A DNA stretch of 64,000 nt from Saccharibacillus alkalitolerans (GTDB taxonomy: Bacteria; Bacillota; Bacilli; Paenibacillales; Paenibacillaceae), in contig NZ_JAAFGS010000002.1 of assembly GCF_011090185.1 (NCBI RefSeq), forward strand, positions 496,001-560,000. The letters run 5' to 3'. The position numbers and the translations under genes are program-made. The notes below the pieces were generated by a model that worked only from the letters and a program-made list of their open reading frames with translations, was not told the DNA's origin and ran no database searches. Below are positions 34,787 to 42,840 of this stretch, one piece after another (within the stretch, counting starts at the first letter, position 1; each line of letters begins with the position of its first letter).

Positions 34787-34820
34787 AAAAGCCCGACTGT
34801 CCTTCCCTGGCCAGTCGGGC
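34787..34820 (-). terminator. Intrinsic terminator after the Tet(M)-like gene
   Basis: On the minus strand GCCCGACTGG pairs with CAGTCGGGC around a short loop, followed by TTTTCG. Confidence 0.65.
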
Positions 34821-34832
34821 CGGATGATCGAG

Positions 34833-36851
34833 TTACAGCAAATGCATCGCCGCCTCCGCTTCGTCCCAAGGCACCGAATATCCCGCCCCTTTGGCGCAAA
34901 AGATCGACGAAGACGTATACAGCGGATCGGCGTTCTTGTCATATCCGCGCCGGGCGATCACCTCTTCCGCGTTGTGGCACGGACGATAGCCGCCGTAAGT
35001 CAGACTCAGCAGACCTTTCCCGCGGGTGTAAGAAGCAAGCTCCGTTCCGTAATTCATGAACGTCGCCGCCGGCGCAAGGCCGATCAGCAGCAGATGGGTC
35101 TCGCTCGTCTCCGGCGGATCGAAGATGCCGTGCGCCTGCTGCACATCGGCCATCACTCGGCCCATATGTTCCAGCTCCGCCCGAATGCGGAAGCGATAGC
35201 ACGGCTCCAGCAGCACGTTGTCCGCCTTCTCGAGCCCCTGCCGCAGCGCGCGCAGCGCCGCTTCGCGGAAGTCTCCGCCGTGCGTATGCTTGTTGTGCGC
35301 CCTTCCCGTCAGCAGCGTGACCTTGACGTCCGTCAGCGGCGAACCGGTCAGCAGGCCGTGATGCTCCCGCTCCAGCACATGCTGTCCGACCAGATTGCGG
35401 TAGCCGACGGACAGATCGTCCGCATGGCAGGCATCCGCGAATAGGACGCCGCTCCCCCGCTCGCCGGGCTCGATCCGCAGATGGACCTCGGCATAATGCT
35501 TCAGCGGCTCGAAATGCCCGTAGCCCGTTACCGGAGCCGCTACCGTTTCCCGGTACAAAATCTCCGGCGTTCCAAAAGAAACGTCAAGCCCGAACCGTTC
35601 CTTCAGCACGCTGCTCAGCACTTCGAGCTGAATCGCGCCCATCATGCGGATATGGAGCTGCTGCAGTTCTTCTTCCCATACTACGCCGAGCGCCGGATCT
35701 TCGGCTTCCAGCATGCGAAAGATCCGCAGCACGTCCTTGACCGGCAGCTCGCGCGGAAAAGCCGCGTCCGCCGTCAGCGTCGGCGTCATCTCGAACGGGA
35801 CGCGTTCGTCGGCCAGTTCTCCGATTCCCGCTCCGGCCTGCGCTTCCGTCAATCCGGTCACGGCAAACAGCTCGCCCGCATGGGCCCGGTCGGCCTGCGT
35901 ATAACGATCGCCGCTGTAAATACGGATTCCCGTGACCTTTTCTTCCAGCAAGCCGTTTCCCGCTCCCCGGTATTTCGCGAATTCCCGCACGCTCAGCGAA
36001 CCGCGCAGCGCCTTAATATACGTCAGCCGCGTCCCGCTCTCGTCGTGCCCGATCTTGTAGATCTGTCCCGCGAACGCTTCTTCCGCAGCACGCTCCGGCG
36101 CCGCGTAATCGGTCACGGTCAGCCGGTCGAACTTGTCCAAAAAGTCCGTCACCCCGCTATCCAGCAGCGCCGAGCCGTGCAGGCACGGATAGACGCGGCA
36201 CTCGCGGATCATGGCGATCAGGGAGTCCGTCCACTGCCGCGGCGTCAATCGGTCTTCCAGGTAGTCTTCCAGCAGCGCTTCGTCCCGTTCCGCGAGGAAC
36301 GTTTTAAGCGAATCGTCGAGAATAAACGTTCTCTCTACGGAAGCCGCGGAAGCCGTTTCTTCGAAGCCGGCCGGCTTCAACGATTCCGTGATCTCCGCCG
36401 CGTCTTCGGTCAGCAGGCTGCGGATCTCGCCCAGTACCCGCTCGACGTCCGCGCCCTCCCGATCCGTTTTATTGATGAAAAAGAACGCCGGAATCCCGTA
36501 ACGACGCAGCAGCTGCCAGACCGTCTCCGTATGCCCCTCGACGCCCTCCACCGCGCTGAGCAGCACGACCGCATAGTCCATCGTCCGCAGCGCGCGTTCC
36601 ATTTCGGCCGAGAAATCCGCGTGACCCGGCGTATCGAGCAGGTAATACGTCGAATCGCGATACCGCATGACCGCCTGCCCGGCGAACACGGTAATGCCCC
36701 GCGCCCGCTCGATCTCGTGATTGTCCATAAAAGCGTCCTTGTGATCCACCCGGCCGCGGCTGCGGATGCTGTTCGTATGGTAAAGCAGCTGCTCGGCGAA
36801 CGTCGTTTTGCCCGCGTCCACATGAGCCAGCATTCCGATCGTTTTGTTCAT
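34833..36851 (-). CDS. Tet(M)-type ribosomal-protection GTPase
   Basis: A 672-residue translational GTPase of the EF-G / ribosomal-protection group. G1 is AHVDAGKTT, G3 DTPGHADF, G4 NKTD. The switch region ERARGITVFAGQ and the length (Tet(M) is about 640) fit ribosomal protection proteins better than EF-G (about 690 with a different domain IV). They free the ribosome from tetracycline-type drugs. AAAGGAG lies seven bases before the ATG at 36851. The gene is not next to any mobile element, so it may be an intrinsic chromosomal homolog. Drug specificity cannot be told from the sequence. Confidence 0.82.
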   Translation of the reverse strand: MNKTIGMLAHVDAGKTTFAEQLLYHTNSIRSRGRVDHKDAFMDNHEIERARGITVFAGQAVMRYRDSTYYLLDTPGHADFSAEMERALRTMDYAVVLLSAVEGVEGHTETVWQLLRRYGIPAFFFINKTDREGADVERVLGEIRSLLTEDAAEITESLKPAGFEETASAASVERTFILDDSLKTFLAERDEALLEDYLEDRLTPRQWTDSLIAMIRECRVYPCLHGSALLDSGVTDFLDKFDRLTVTDYAAPERAAEEAFAGQIYKIGHDESGTRLTYIKALRGSLSVREFAKYRGAGNGLLEEKVTGIRIYSGDRYTQADRAHAGELFAVTGLTEAQAGAGIGELADERVPFEMTPTLTADAAFPRELPVKDVLRIFRMLEAEDPALGVVWEEELQQLHIRMMGAIQLEVLSSVLKERFGLDVSFGTPEILYRETVAAPVTGYGHFEPLKHYAEVHLRIEPGERGSGVLFADACHADDLSVGYRNLVGQHVLEREHHGLLTGSPLTDVKVTLLTGRAHNKHTHGGDFREAALRALRQGLEKADNVLLEPCYRFRIRAELEHMGRVMADVQQAHGIFDPPETSETHLLLIGLAPAATFMNYGTELASYTRGKGLLSLTYGGYRPCHNAEEVIARRGYDKNADPLYTSSSIFCAKGAGYSVPWDEAEAAMHLL

Positions 36852-37048
36852 AAAAAAGCTCCTTTGGCGAAATCGTATTCTGTATGTACCGTACCCGGGA
36901 AACAAAGCTTCGGTCAAGCGCGTCCCAGGAGAAAAAGAAAGGAATGCTCCCGCCGCTTTTTTTCGCGATCCTCGACATTACGCTGTCCATGTTCAAGCTG
37001 TACGGTTGGGCTCTGCTCGACAAATAAACGCACCGCCAAGGAGGAGCC

Positions 37049-37672
37049 ATGAAATACGCTTATACTTACGTGCTGGACACGATGGCCGATTGGGAACTGG
37101 GAATGGTCACCGCGCAGCTTAACTCGGGACAATATTTCAAACATCGCGGCAGCCGCCTGCCCGTCAAAACGGTCGGAGCTTCCAAACGTCCGATCACCAC
37201 GATGGGAGGCATGACGATTCAGCCCGATCTGACGGTCGAGGAGGTCACGCACGAGACTTCCGCTATTCTGCTCCTGCCCGGCGCGAATACTTGGGAAGAT
37301 CCCGAACATCTGCCGATTATCGAAAAAACCGAAAAACTGCTGAATGCGGGGGGCAGGGCGGCCGCCATATGCGGAGCAACCGCGGCGCTGGCCAATCACG
37401 GCATATTGGATAACCGTCCGCATACGAGCAACGGGTTGGAATACTTGAATTTATTCTGCCCCGCGTACCGAGGCTCCGCTTATTACCGGGACGAAAAGAT
37501 CGTGACGGACGGCAATCTGATCACTACCGGCGCTTCGGGCGGACTCCTGCTGGCCCGCGAAGTCATCGCGCTGCTGGAACTGTTCAGTCCGGAAACGTTG
37601 GAGGCTTGGTATAACTACTTCAATACCGGCGACCCTTCTTATTTCTATGCCTTGATGGAGACGATTATGTGA
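37049..37672 (+). CDS. DJ-1/PfpI-family protein
   Basis: A 207-residue member of the DJ-1/PfpI/GATase-1-like superfamily. The nucleophile elbow is AAAICGATAALANHG, with Cys near residue 110, preceded by LLLPGANTWEDP, which supplies the conserved Gly-Ala turn. Members are proteases, chaperones or deglycases; the true substrate is unknown. AAGGAGGAG precedes the ATG at 37049. It is divergent from the Tet(M)-like gene, with a 197-bp shared promoter region. Confidence 0.85.
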   Translation: MKYAYTYVLDTMADWELGMVTAQLNSGQYFKHRGSRLPVKTVGASKRPITTMGGMTIQPDLTVEEVTHETSAILLLPGANTWEDPEHLPIIEKTEKLLNAGGRAAAICGATAALANHGILDNRPHTSNGLEYLNLFCPAYRGSAYYRDEKIVTDGNLITTGASGGLLLAREVIALLELFSPETLEAWYNYFNTGDPSYFYALMETIM

Positions 37673-37735
37673 TTTAACCTATCACAAAAGAAGGATACAT
37701 ATCCAAAAAGAGAGTCAAATACGTTTCGAAAAGAA

Positions 37736-37764
37736 TTGAAGAGACGAAAAAAAGGAGATATAAT
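37736..37764 (+). promoter_or_regulatory. Strong sigmaA-type promoter before GNAT gene
   Basis: TTGAAG (37736-37741), 17 bases, TATAAT (37759-37764). The -10 is perfect. It lies 44 bases before the GNAT start codon. Confidence 0.75.
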
Positions 37765-37807
37765 CATTTTATGTGAGCAAACATAACTTAAATGAGAGGA
37801 CCTTGCC

Positions 37808-38263
37808 ATGAATATTGTAATCGACGATCTGAGAGGTCCGGAAGTCGCGGCGCTGCTGCAGGATCATCTGGATAGCATGAAGCTGCATTCGCCGCCGGAG
37901 AGCATTCACGCGCTGGATCTCGACAAGCTGCGCAAGCCGGAAATCACGTTTTGGAGCGCTTGGGAAGACGGCGAGCTGCTCGGCTGCGGCGCAATCAAGG
38001 AGCTTGACCCGACCCATGCGGAATTGAAGTCGATGAAGACCGACAGCCGTCACCTGCGCAAAGGCATCGCGGAGAAGCTGCTGATTCATATTATCGAAGA
38101 GGCCCGCAGGCGAGGATACAAGCGGATCAGTCTGGAAACGGGATCGATGGACGCGTTCGTGCCGGCCCGCACGCTGTACGAGAAGCACGGATTTGCGGAG
38201 TGCGGACCGTTCGGGGATTATGCGCTCGATCCGAACAGCATGTTCATGACGAAGGAACTGTAA
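37808..38263 (+). CDS. GNAT acetyltransferase (YsnE/PaiA-like)
   Basis: A 151-residue single-domain GNAT enzyme. The acetyl-CoA motif is SRHLRKGIAEKLLIHIIEEA (about 78-97), preceded by LKSMKTDS and followed by YEKHGFAECGPF. This order is like Bacillus YsnE and related acetyltransferases. The substrate (polyamine, amino acid or other amine) is unknown. GAGAGGA lies seven bases before the ATG. Single gene, from its own promoter to a terminator. Confidence 0.88.
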   Translation: MNIVIDDLRGPEVAALLQDHLDSMKLHSPPESIHALDLDKLRKPEITFWSAWEDGELLGCGAIKELDPTHAELKSMKTDSRHLRKGIAEKLLIHIIEEARRRGYKRISLETGSMDAFVPARTLYEKHGFAECGPFGDYALDPNSMFMTKEL

Positions 38264-38279
38264 GTCTTTTTCATTCCCC

Positions 38280-38320
38280 AAAAAAGGCCGCTTCCCGTCC
38301 GTCGGGAAACGACCTTTTTC
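38280..38320. terminator. Intrinsic terminator after GNAT gene
   Basis: AAAGGCCGCTTCCCG pairs, with two mismatches, with CGGGAAACGACCTTT around a short loop; A and T runs lie at both sides. Confidence 0.65.
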
Positions 38321-38369
38321 GGCTTGAATGACGCGCTTCCTGCCGCGTTCCGCCGGGATCGAACCGCCG

Positions 38370-38957
38370 TCAATTCATATAAACGGCCCGTCGTCTGTCC
38401 ATGAGCGAAATAAACTCGGCCTTGTCGTCGGCGCGGAGAATGACGGATGCGGTATACCAATCCTGCGCCTCATCCATCCCCCCTTTCATCATCTCCGGGT
38501 TTGCCTCCGTTAGCAGTTCTTTCGTCCGCGAGTCGTAATAATAAACGAGCATTCCCGGACTTTCGGGCTTCATGTAACGATCGCCGTACAGCTTAACCAG
38601 TTCTTCGCGGGACATGCCGACCTGCGCGCCCCGCGCCGTTTGGTAGCGACCACGCGAGTCCTCCAGCAGATCCATGCCAACGACCTTGTTTTCCCGATAA
38701 GTCAGCCGGACTCCTTCTTCGTAAGCGATACCACCGGGCTTCTCCTCGCCGACGAGCGCTCCGACGGCTTTTTCGGCTTCCTCCCGTTCCATCCCGTAGC
38801 AGACACGCGAACCGGTCTCCTCCGCTTTGACGATGCACATATCCCGCTCGGAAAATACGTTGGGTTCGAATTTTTCTTCCCGTTCCCCGCCGCAGCCGAC
38901 CGTCATGGCGATGCAGGCAGCCGACAGCAGACCCGGCACGGCTTGCTTCCTTTTCAT
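38370..38957 (-). CDS. Lipoprotein with two SmpA/BLIP-like segments
   Basis: A 195-residue lipoprotein. The signal peptide ends in a lipobox (MTVGC, Cys near residue 22). Two similar segments follow: VCYGMEREEAEKAVGALVG and QVGMSREELVKLYGDRY. The pattern G-M-x-R-E-E-hydrophobic is that of SmpA/BLIP-like tandem domains, which bind other proteins. GGAGAG lies seven bases before the ATG at 38957. No clear partner gene is adjacent; the GNAT gene is convergent. Confidence 0.7.
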   Translation of the reverse strand: MKRKQAVPGLLSAACIAMTVGCGGEREEKFEPNVFSERDMCIVKAEETGSRVCYGMEREEAEKAVGALVGEEKPGGIAYEEGVRLTYRENKVVGMDLLEDSRGRYQTARGAQVGMSREELVKLYGDRYMKPESPGMLVYYYDSRTKELLTEANPEMMKGGMDEAQDWYTASVILRADDKAEFISLMDRRRAVYMN

Positions 38958-39122
38958 CCGACCCTCTCCTTTCTTTCCAATCTCTATATAAACGTTACCG
39001 GGACGCTGCAGGTCTCATCGATTCGATCGCGGCGCAACCTTTTTTGCCGGACGGCGTCTATTTTACCGTTCGGGGATACCTCGGCGTCCATGAATATTTC
39101 CTCAAAAAGGAGCTTTCCTCTT

Positions 39123-39761
39123 ATGCGCATGACCTGCTTCGACGACGGATACTGGCCGATGGGTCACATTTATTTGATGCCTCCGACGCACCGCTCGACC
39201 TTGGAAGGCCTTGCCGGCGACATTCTCGGCCATGTGCCTGCGGAACGCCTGCATATCCCCCACATCGCGGAACCCGCGGAAGATCCGGCCCCCAAGCTGG
39301 ACCGGATGAAGATCGCCAAGCTCACTTACAAGCAGGATTTCTGCAAAGGCTACGATACGCTGTACGGCAACGATATGGACGAGAACGGTTATATTACGGG
39401 CATCGAATTGAATCTGACAGCAAAACGCATGATCGAACTGGTGAACCGCCAGGTTTTTCGAGTCATCGACGTGCGCTGGAAAAGCCGGCTTTTTCGCCTG
39501 CTAACCCTTGACGACTCGGAAAAAGTGTTCGACGAACGCAATATTTTGTACCGCATGTCGGATCGCGAAGACGTCTTTGTAATCGCCGCCCTGTCGGCGC
39601 ACGAAATTCCCGATCTTTCGGAAAAGGCGAGGCAGGACCCCGTCGGTATTCCGATCATCCGTTTCCTTGGGCTGCTGTCGTCGCGCGACGATCTGTACCC
39701 GCCCGAATATCTGCTCAAGCCCGACTTCTACCTGCAAATCGATCCCCCGGATTCGCAGTAA
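39123..39761 (+). CDS. Protein of unknown function
   Basis: A 212-residue soluble protein that I do not recognise. It starts MRMTCFDDGYWPMGHIYLMP, with a Pro-rich loop near residue 50 (EPAEDPAPKLD), followed by strands and helices including TAKRMIELVNRQVFRVIDVRW. The C-terminal half looks like a mixed alpha/beta domain. AAGGAG lies ten bases before the ATG at 39123; longer in-frame starts would run through this site. It is divergent from the lipoprotein gene and ends at a strong two-way terminator. Confidence 0.7.
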   Translation: MRMTCFDDGYWPMGHIYLMPPTHRSTLEGLAGDILGHVPAERLHIPHIAEPAEDPAPKLDRMKIAKLTYKQDFCKGYDTLYGNDMDENGYITGIELNLTAKRMIELVNRQVFRVIDVRWKSRLFRLLTLDDSEKVFDERNILYRMSDREDVFVIAALSAHEIPDLSEKARQDPVGIPIIRFLGLLSSRDDLYPPEYLLKPDFYLQIDPPDSQ

Positions 39762-39786
39762 ACCGGGGTCCGCGTCCCCGAAGACG

Positions 39787-39822
39787 AAAAAAACCGATTC
39801 TCCGGACGGAGAATCGGTTTTT
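39787..39822. terminator. Bidirectional intrinsic terminator
   Basis: AAAACCGATTCTCC and GGAGAATCGGTTTT form a perfect stem with loop GGAC, with A and T runs. It separates the unknown gene (+) from the second SDR gene (-). Confidence 0.9.
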
Positions 39823-39889
39823 CGGACGTTCCGAGCCTTTTGCCCGGGATCCGGGCAGGCCTTGTGAGGCGGCAGGCCCGGTTTGTCCG

Positions 39890-40786
39890 TTAAGGCGTCG
39901 GCATCCCGCCGTTGGCGTTCAAAGTCTCGCCGACGACGTAGCTTGATTCCGGGCTCGCCAGGAACACGAACGCCGGCGCCATTTCGACCGGCTGACCCGG
40001 ACGCTTCAGCGGCGTCTCTTCGCCGAATTCCTTCAGCACTTCCGTCGGCTGGCCGCCGACGACCTGCAGCGGCGTCCAGACCGGACCCGGCGCCACGACG
40101 TTGACGCGGATGCCCTTCTCGGCGACCTGCTGCGCCAGCGCTTTGCTGAACGTGTTGATCGACGCTTTGGTCGTCGCGTAATCCAGCAGGATCGGCTCCG
40201 GTTCGTAAGCTTCGATCGAGGCTGTATTGATGATCGTGCTGCCCGGCTGCATATGCTTGATCGCCGCTTTGCACAGCCAGAACATCGCGTATACATTGGT
40301 CTTGAACGTGGCATCGAAGTGTTCCGTCGTCAGGTCTTCGATCTGTTCCACGAACTGCTGCTTGCCGGCGATATTCGCCAGAATATCGATGCCGCCCAGT
40401 TCTTTGACGGCCGTCTCGATCAGATTCACGCAGTACCGCTCGTCGCGCACGTCGCCGGGGACGGCAACCGCTTTGCGGCCTTCGGCTTCGATCAGCTTGA
40501 CCACTTCCTGCGCGTCCGCTTCCTCTTCCGGGAGGTACGCAAGCACGACGTCGGCGCCCTCTCTGGCGTAAGCGATCGCCGCGGCGCGGCCGATGCCGCT
40601 GTCCGCTCCGGTCACGACGGCTTTGCGGCCGGTCAATCGGCCCGTGCCGCGGTACGACGTTTCGCCCGAGTCCGGCAGGGGGGTCATCTCTTTTTGCAGG
40701 CCCGGCTCTTCCTGCTTCTGCTGAAATTCGGGGCCGGCTTTCGGGAACTGCTTGGTCGGATCCTGGAACGTATATTGATCGGTCAT
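39890..40786 (-). CDS. SDR-family oxidoreductase, copy 2 of a tandem pair
   Basis: A 298-residue short-chain dehydrogenase. An N-terminal extension of about 50 residues ([20 protein letters not shown]) is typical of the YhdF/YhxC group. The nucleotide motif is [11 protein letters not shown], the catalytic Ser is in INTASIEAYEP and the catalytic YxxxK in [10 protein letters not shown]. The cofactor is NAD(P)H; the substrate is probably a sugar or small aldehyde or ketone. The ATG at 40786 has AAGGAGGAG upstream. A 19-pair hairpin lies directly before that ribosome site. It closely matches the gene at 40916. Confidence 0.88.
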   Translation of the reverse strand: MTDQYTFQDPTKQFPKAGPEFQQKQEEPGLQKEMTPLPDSGETSYRGTGRLTGRKAVVTGADSGIGRAAAIAYAREGADVVLAYLPEEEADAQEVVKLIEAEGRKAVAVPGDVRDERYCVNLIETAVKELGGIDILANIAGKQQFVEQIEDLTTEHFDATFKTNVYAMFWLCKAAIKHMQPGSTIINTASIEAYEPEPILLDYATTKASINTFSKALAQQVAEKGIRVNVVAPGPVWTPLQVVGGQPTEVLKEFGEETPLKRPGQPVEMAPAFVFLASPESSYVVGETLNANGGMPTP

Positions 40787-40805
40787 GTTATTCTCCTCCT
40801 TATGA

Positions 40806-40848
40806 AGCCCGCCGGAACGCCGCAGCGCTTGCGGCGTTCCGGCGGGCT
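40806..40848 (-). repeat. 19-pair hairpin between the SDR paralogs
   Basis: AGCCCGCCGGAACGCCGCA (40806-40824) pairs without mismatch with 40830-40848 around the loop GCGCT. It ends about five bases before the ribosome site of the downstream SDR gene and has no T-run, so it is not a standard terminator in that direction. It may be an mRNA-stabilising or partial-termination element. Confidence 0.8.
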
Positions 40849-40915
40849 GTTCGCGATGAGCGTCTGCCGATGACAAGTTCGGAATCTTCTTGCGGCTTAT
40901 GCCGTCCGCCTCCGC

Positions 40916-41812
40916 TTAAGGCGTCGGCATGCCGCCGTTCGCGTTCAGCGTCTCGCCGCTGACATAGCTCGACTCCTGGCTGGCCAGGAAGACGTACGCC
41001 GGCGCCATTTCCACCGGCTGGCCGGGGCGCCCGAGCGGCGTTTGCTCGCCGAAGCTCGGCAGTTTTTCCGGCGGCTGTCCGCCCGCGACCTGCAGCGGCG
41101 TCCAGACCGGACCCGGCGCGACCACGTTGACGCGGATGCCTTTTTCGGCGACCTGCTGCGCCAGCGCCTTGCTGAACGTGTTGATCGCCGCTTTCGTCGT
41201 CGCGTAATCCAGCAGGATCGGAGCCGGCTTGTACGCCTGAATCGACGATGTATTGATGATCGATCCGCCCGGAGGCATATGCTTGATCGCCGCTTTGCAC
41301 AGCCAGAACATCGCATATACGTTCGTCTTGAACGTCTCGTCGAACTGCTCCGTCGTCAGCTCGTCGATGCTTTCGACAAACTGCTGCTTGCCCGCCACAA
41401 TCGCGAGAATATCGAGGCCGCCCAATTCTTTGACGGCCGTCTCGATCAAGTTCACGCAGTACTGCTCGTCTTTCACGTCGCCGGGCACGGCCACCGCTTT
41501 GCGGCCTTCGGCTTCGATCAACTTGACGACTTCCTGCGCGTCCGGCTCTTCCTCCGGCATATAGGACAGCACCACGTCGGCGCCTTCTCTCGCGTAAGCG
41601 ATCGCCGCGGCGCGGCCGATGCCGCTGTCCGCTCCCGTGACGACGGCTTTACGGCCGGTCAGCCGTCCCTTGCCTACGTACGACGTCTCGCCGGAATCCG
41701 GCTTCGGAGCCATGTCCTGCTGAAGGCCCGGTCCCTCCTGCTGCTGTTCGTACTCCGGTCCCGCTTTCGGGAACTGCTTGGTCGGATCCTGAAACGTATA
41801 CTGGTCGGTCAT
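40916..41812 (-). CDS. SDR-family oxidoreductase, copy 1 of a tandem pair
   Basis: A 298-residue short-chain dehydrogenase, the paralog of the next gene downstream and exactly equal in length. Same N-terminal extension ([20 protein letters not shown]), [11 protein letters not shown], catalytic Ser in [11 protein letters not shown] and YATTK. The two differ mainly in scattered residues and the segment around residue 250. GAGGAGG lies eight bases before the ATG at 41812. Homologs in Bacillus belong to the general-stress group. The pair is probably one transcript, and a tandem duplication. Confidence 0.88.
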   Translation of the reverse strand: MTDQYTFQDPTKQFPKAGPEYEQQQEGPGLQQDMAPKPDSGETSYVGKGRLTGRKAVVTGADSGIGRAAAIAYAREGADVVLSYMPEEEPDAQEVVKLIEAEGRKAVAVPGDVKDEQYCVNLIETAVKELGGLDILAIVAGKQQFVESIDELTTEQFDETFKTNVYAMFWLCKAAIKHMPPGGSIINTSSIQAYKPAPILLDYATTKAAINTFSKALAQQVAEKGIRVNVVAPGPVWTPLQVAGGQPPEKLPSFGEQTPLGRPGQPVEMAPAYVFLASQESSYVSGETLNANGGMPTP

Positions 41813-42128
41813 GCTGAACGCCTCCTCGTCATAATGAATGGACTTCATGCAAGCTGCCGTCGTTTCCGTACAACCGTTTCGTGTATCGACGGCCTATGCC
41901 GGGACGGTAAATGCCCGCCGCCGTCGAACTCCTTTTCTATGTAACCGCAGCGGTTGCGGTTTAAACGAGCGCTTTTCGGGTAATGCGGCGTTTTCTTTTC
42001 GGCGGCATTATGACATTTTTTCGACGAGGCGATCCGGCTGCCGATTTGTCGAAAAATAGCCGTTTATCCGCAGGGCCTGACGTTTAAGGGTTTAACAAAT
42101 GCCCATTGCGGAAAAGGAGCGATTCACC
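41813..42128. other. Divergent intergenic region
   Basis: This 316-bp gap lies between the SDR pair (-) and the flavin-protein gene (+). Apart from the sigmaB-like promoter at 41959-41983 and the ribosome sites, I see no gene. Confidence 0.6.
41959..41983 (+). promoter_or_regulatory. SigmaB-like promoter before flavin-protein gene
   Basis: GTTTAA (41959-41964), 13 bases, GGGTAA (41978-41983). Like the one at 32096 it has a 13-base spacer and the same GGGTAA. It lies 146 bases before the start codon. Confidence 0.5.
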
Positions 42129-42656
42129 ATGTCCAACCTGAGCGAACATGCCACGACCTCCGATCCGAAAGCGGTCGAGACCGTGCGCGATCTGATCAAA
42201 GATATCGAAACGGCGATGCTGACCACGGTGACCGATGCCGGCCTGGTGTCCCGTCCGATGCAAACCCAACATATCGAGTTCGACGGCGACCTGTGGTTTT
42301 TGACGAAAAAGGATACGGCCAAATACGACGAAATCGTTAAGGACCCCCGCGTCAACGTGGCCTATGCGGACAAGTCTTACGTGTCGATCAGCGGCAGAGC
42401 GGAATTCGTCGAGGATGACGCCCGCAAAAAAGTGCTGTGGAACAAAATGTACGAAAAAATTCTCGATACGCCCTACGACGACCCCAACCTCGTCCTTATC
42501 CGCGTCAAAGCGGAAACGGCCGAATACTGGGAGAGCGGCAGCGCCGTGAAAATGATGACCCATCTGCTCAAAAAAGCGGTGGGCAAAGGCTCCGATCCGA
42601 AATCGGAACCCGGCCTCAACGAGACGGTCGATCTGACTTCGACGCCGAAACCGTAA
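42129..42656 (+). CDS. Pyridoxamine-phosphate-oxidase-like general-stress protein
   Basis: A 175-residue split-barrel flavin-binding protein of the YdaG / general stress protein 26 type. Features are IETAMLTTVTDAGLVSRPMQ, HIEFDGDLWFLTKKDTAKYD and VAYADKSYVSISGRAEFV. Members bind FMN or F420; the substrate is unknown. AAAAGGAG lies nine bases before the ATG at 42129; the ORF runs further upstream but without a ribosome site. The sigmaB-like promoter upstream fits the stress role of YdaG in Bacillus. Confidence 0.88.
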   Translation: MSNLSEHATTSDPKAVETVRDLIKDIETAMLTTVTDAGLVSRPMQTQHIEFDGDLWFLTKKDTAKYDEIVKDPRVNVAYADKSYVSISGRAEFVEDDARKKVLWNKMYEKILDTPYDDPNLVLIRVKAETAEYWESGSAVKMMTHLLKKAVGKGSDPKSEPGLNETVDLTSTPKP

Positions 42657-42741
42657 GACGCGGCGCGCGGCTGCCGGTCCACGTACGGTCCGTCGGCCGG
42701 CAGCGGGGCGCAGGGAAAGCCCTTGATCCGTCCCTGCAACG

Positions 42742-42778
42742 AAAACAAGGTTCCCCGCCATTTGGGGAACCTTGTTTT
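42742..42778. terminator. Bidirectional intrinsic terminator
   Basis: AAAACAAGGTTCCCC pairs with GGGGAACCTTGTTTT around GCCATTT. It lies between the flavin-protein gene (+) and the GGDEF-EAL gene (-). Confidence 0.9.
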
Positions 42779-42840
42779 GGTCTGGCCGTATTCTTATGCC
42801 GCATCCATACCGCCATGCCGCATTCTTGCTTTCGGCCCCG

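Noticed and set aside
37049-37672. Class I amidotransferase of biosynthesis
   Set aside because: The nucleophile elbow fits DJ-1/PfpI proteins; the catalytic His-Glu pair of amidotransferases is not evident.
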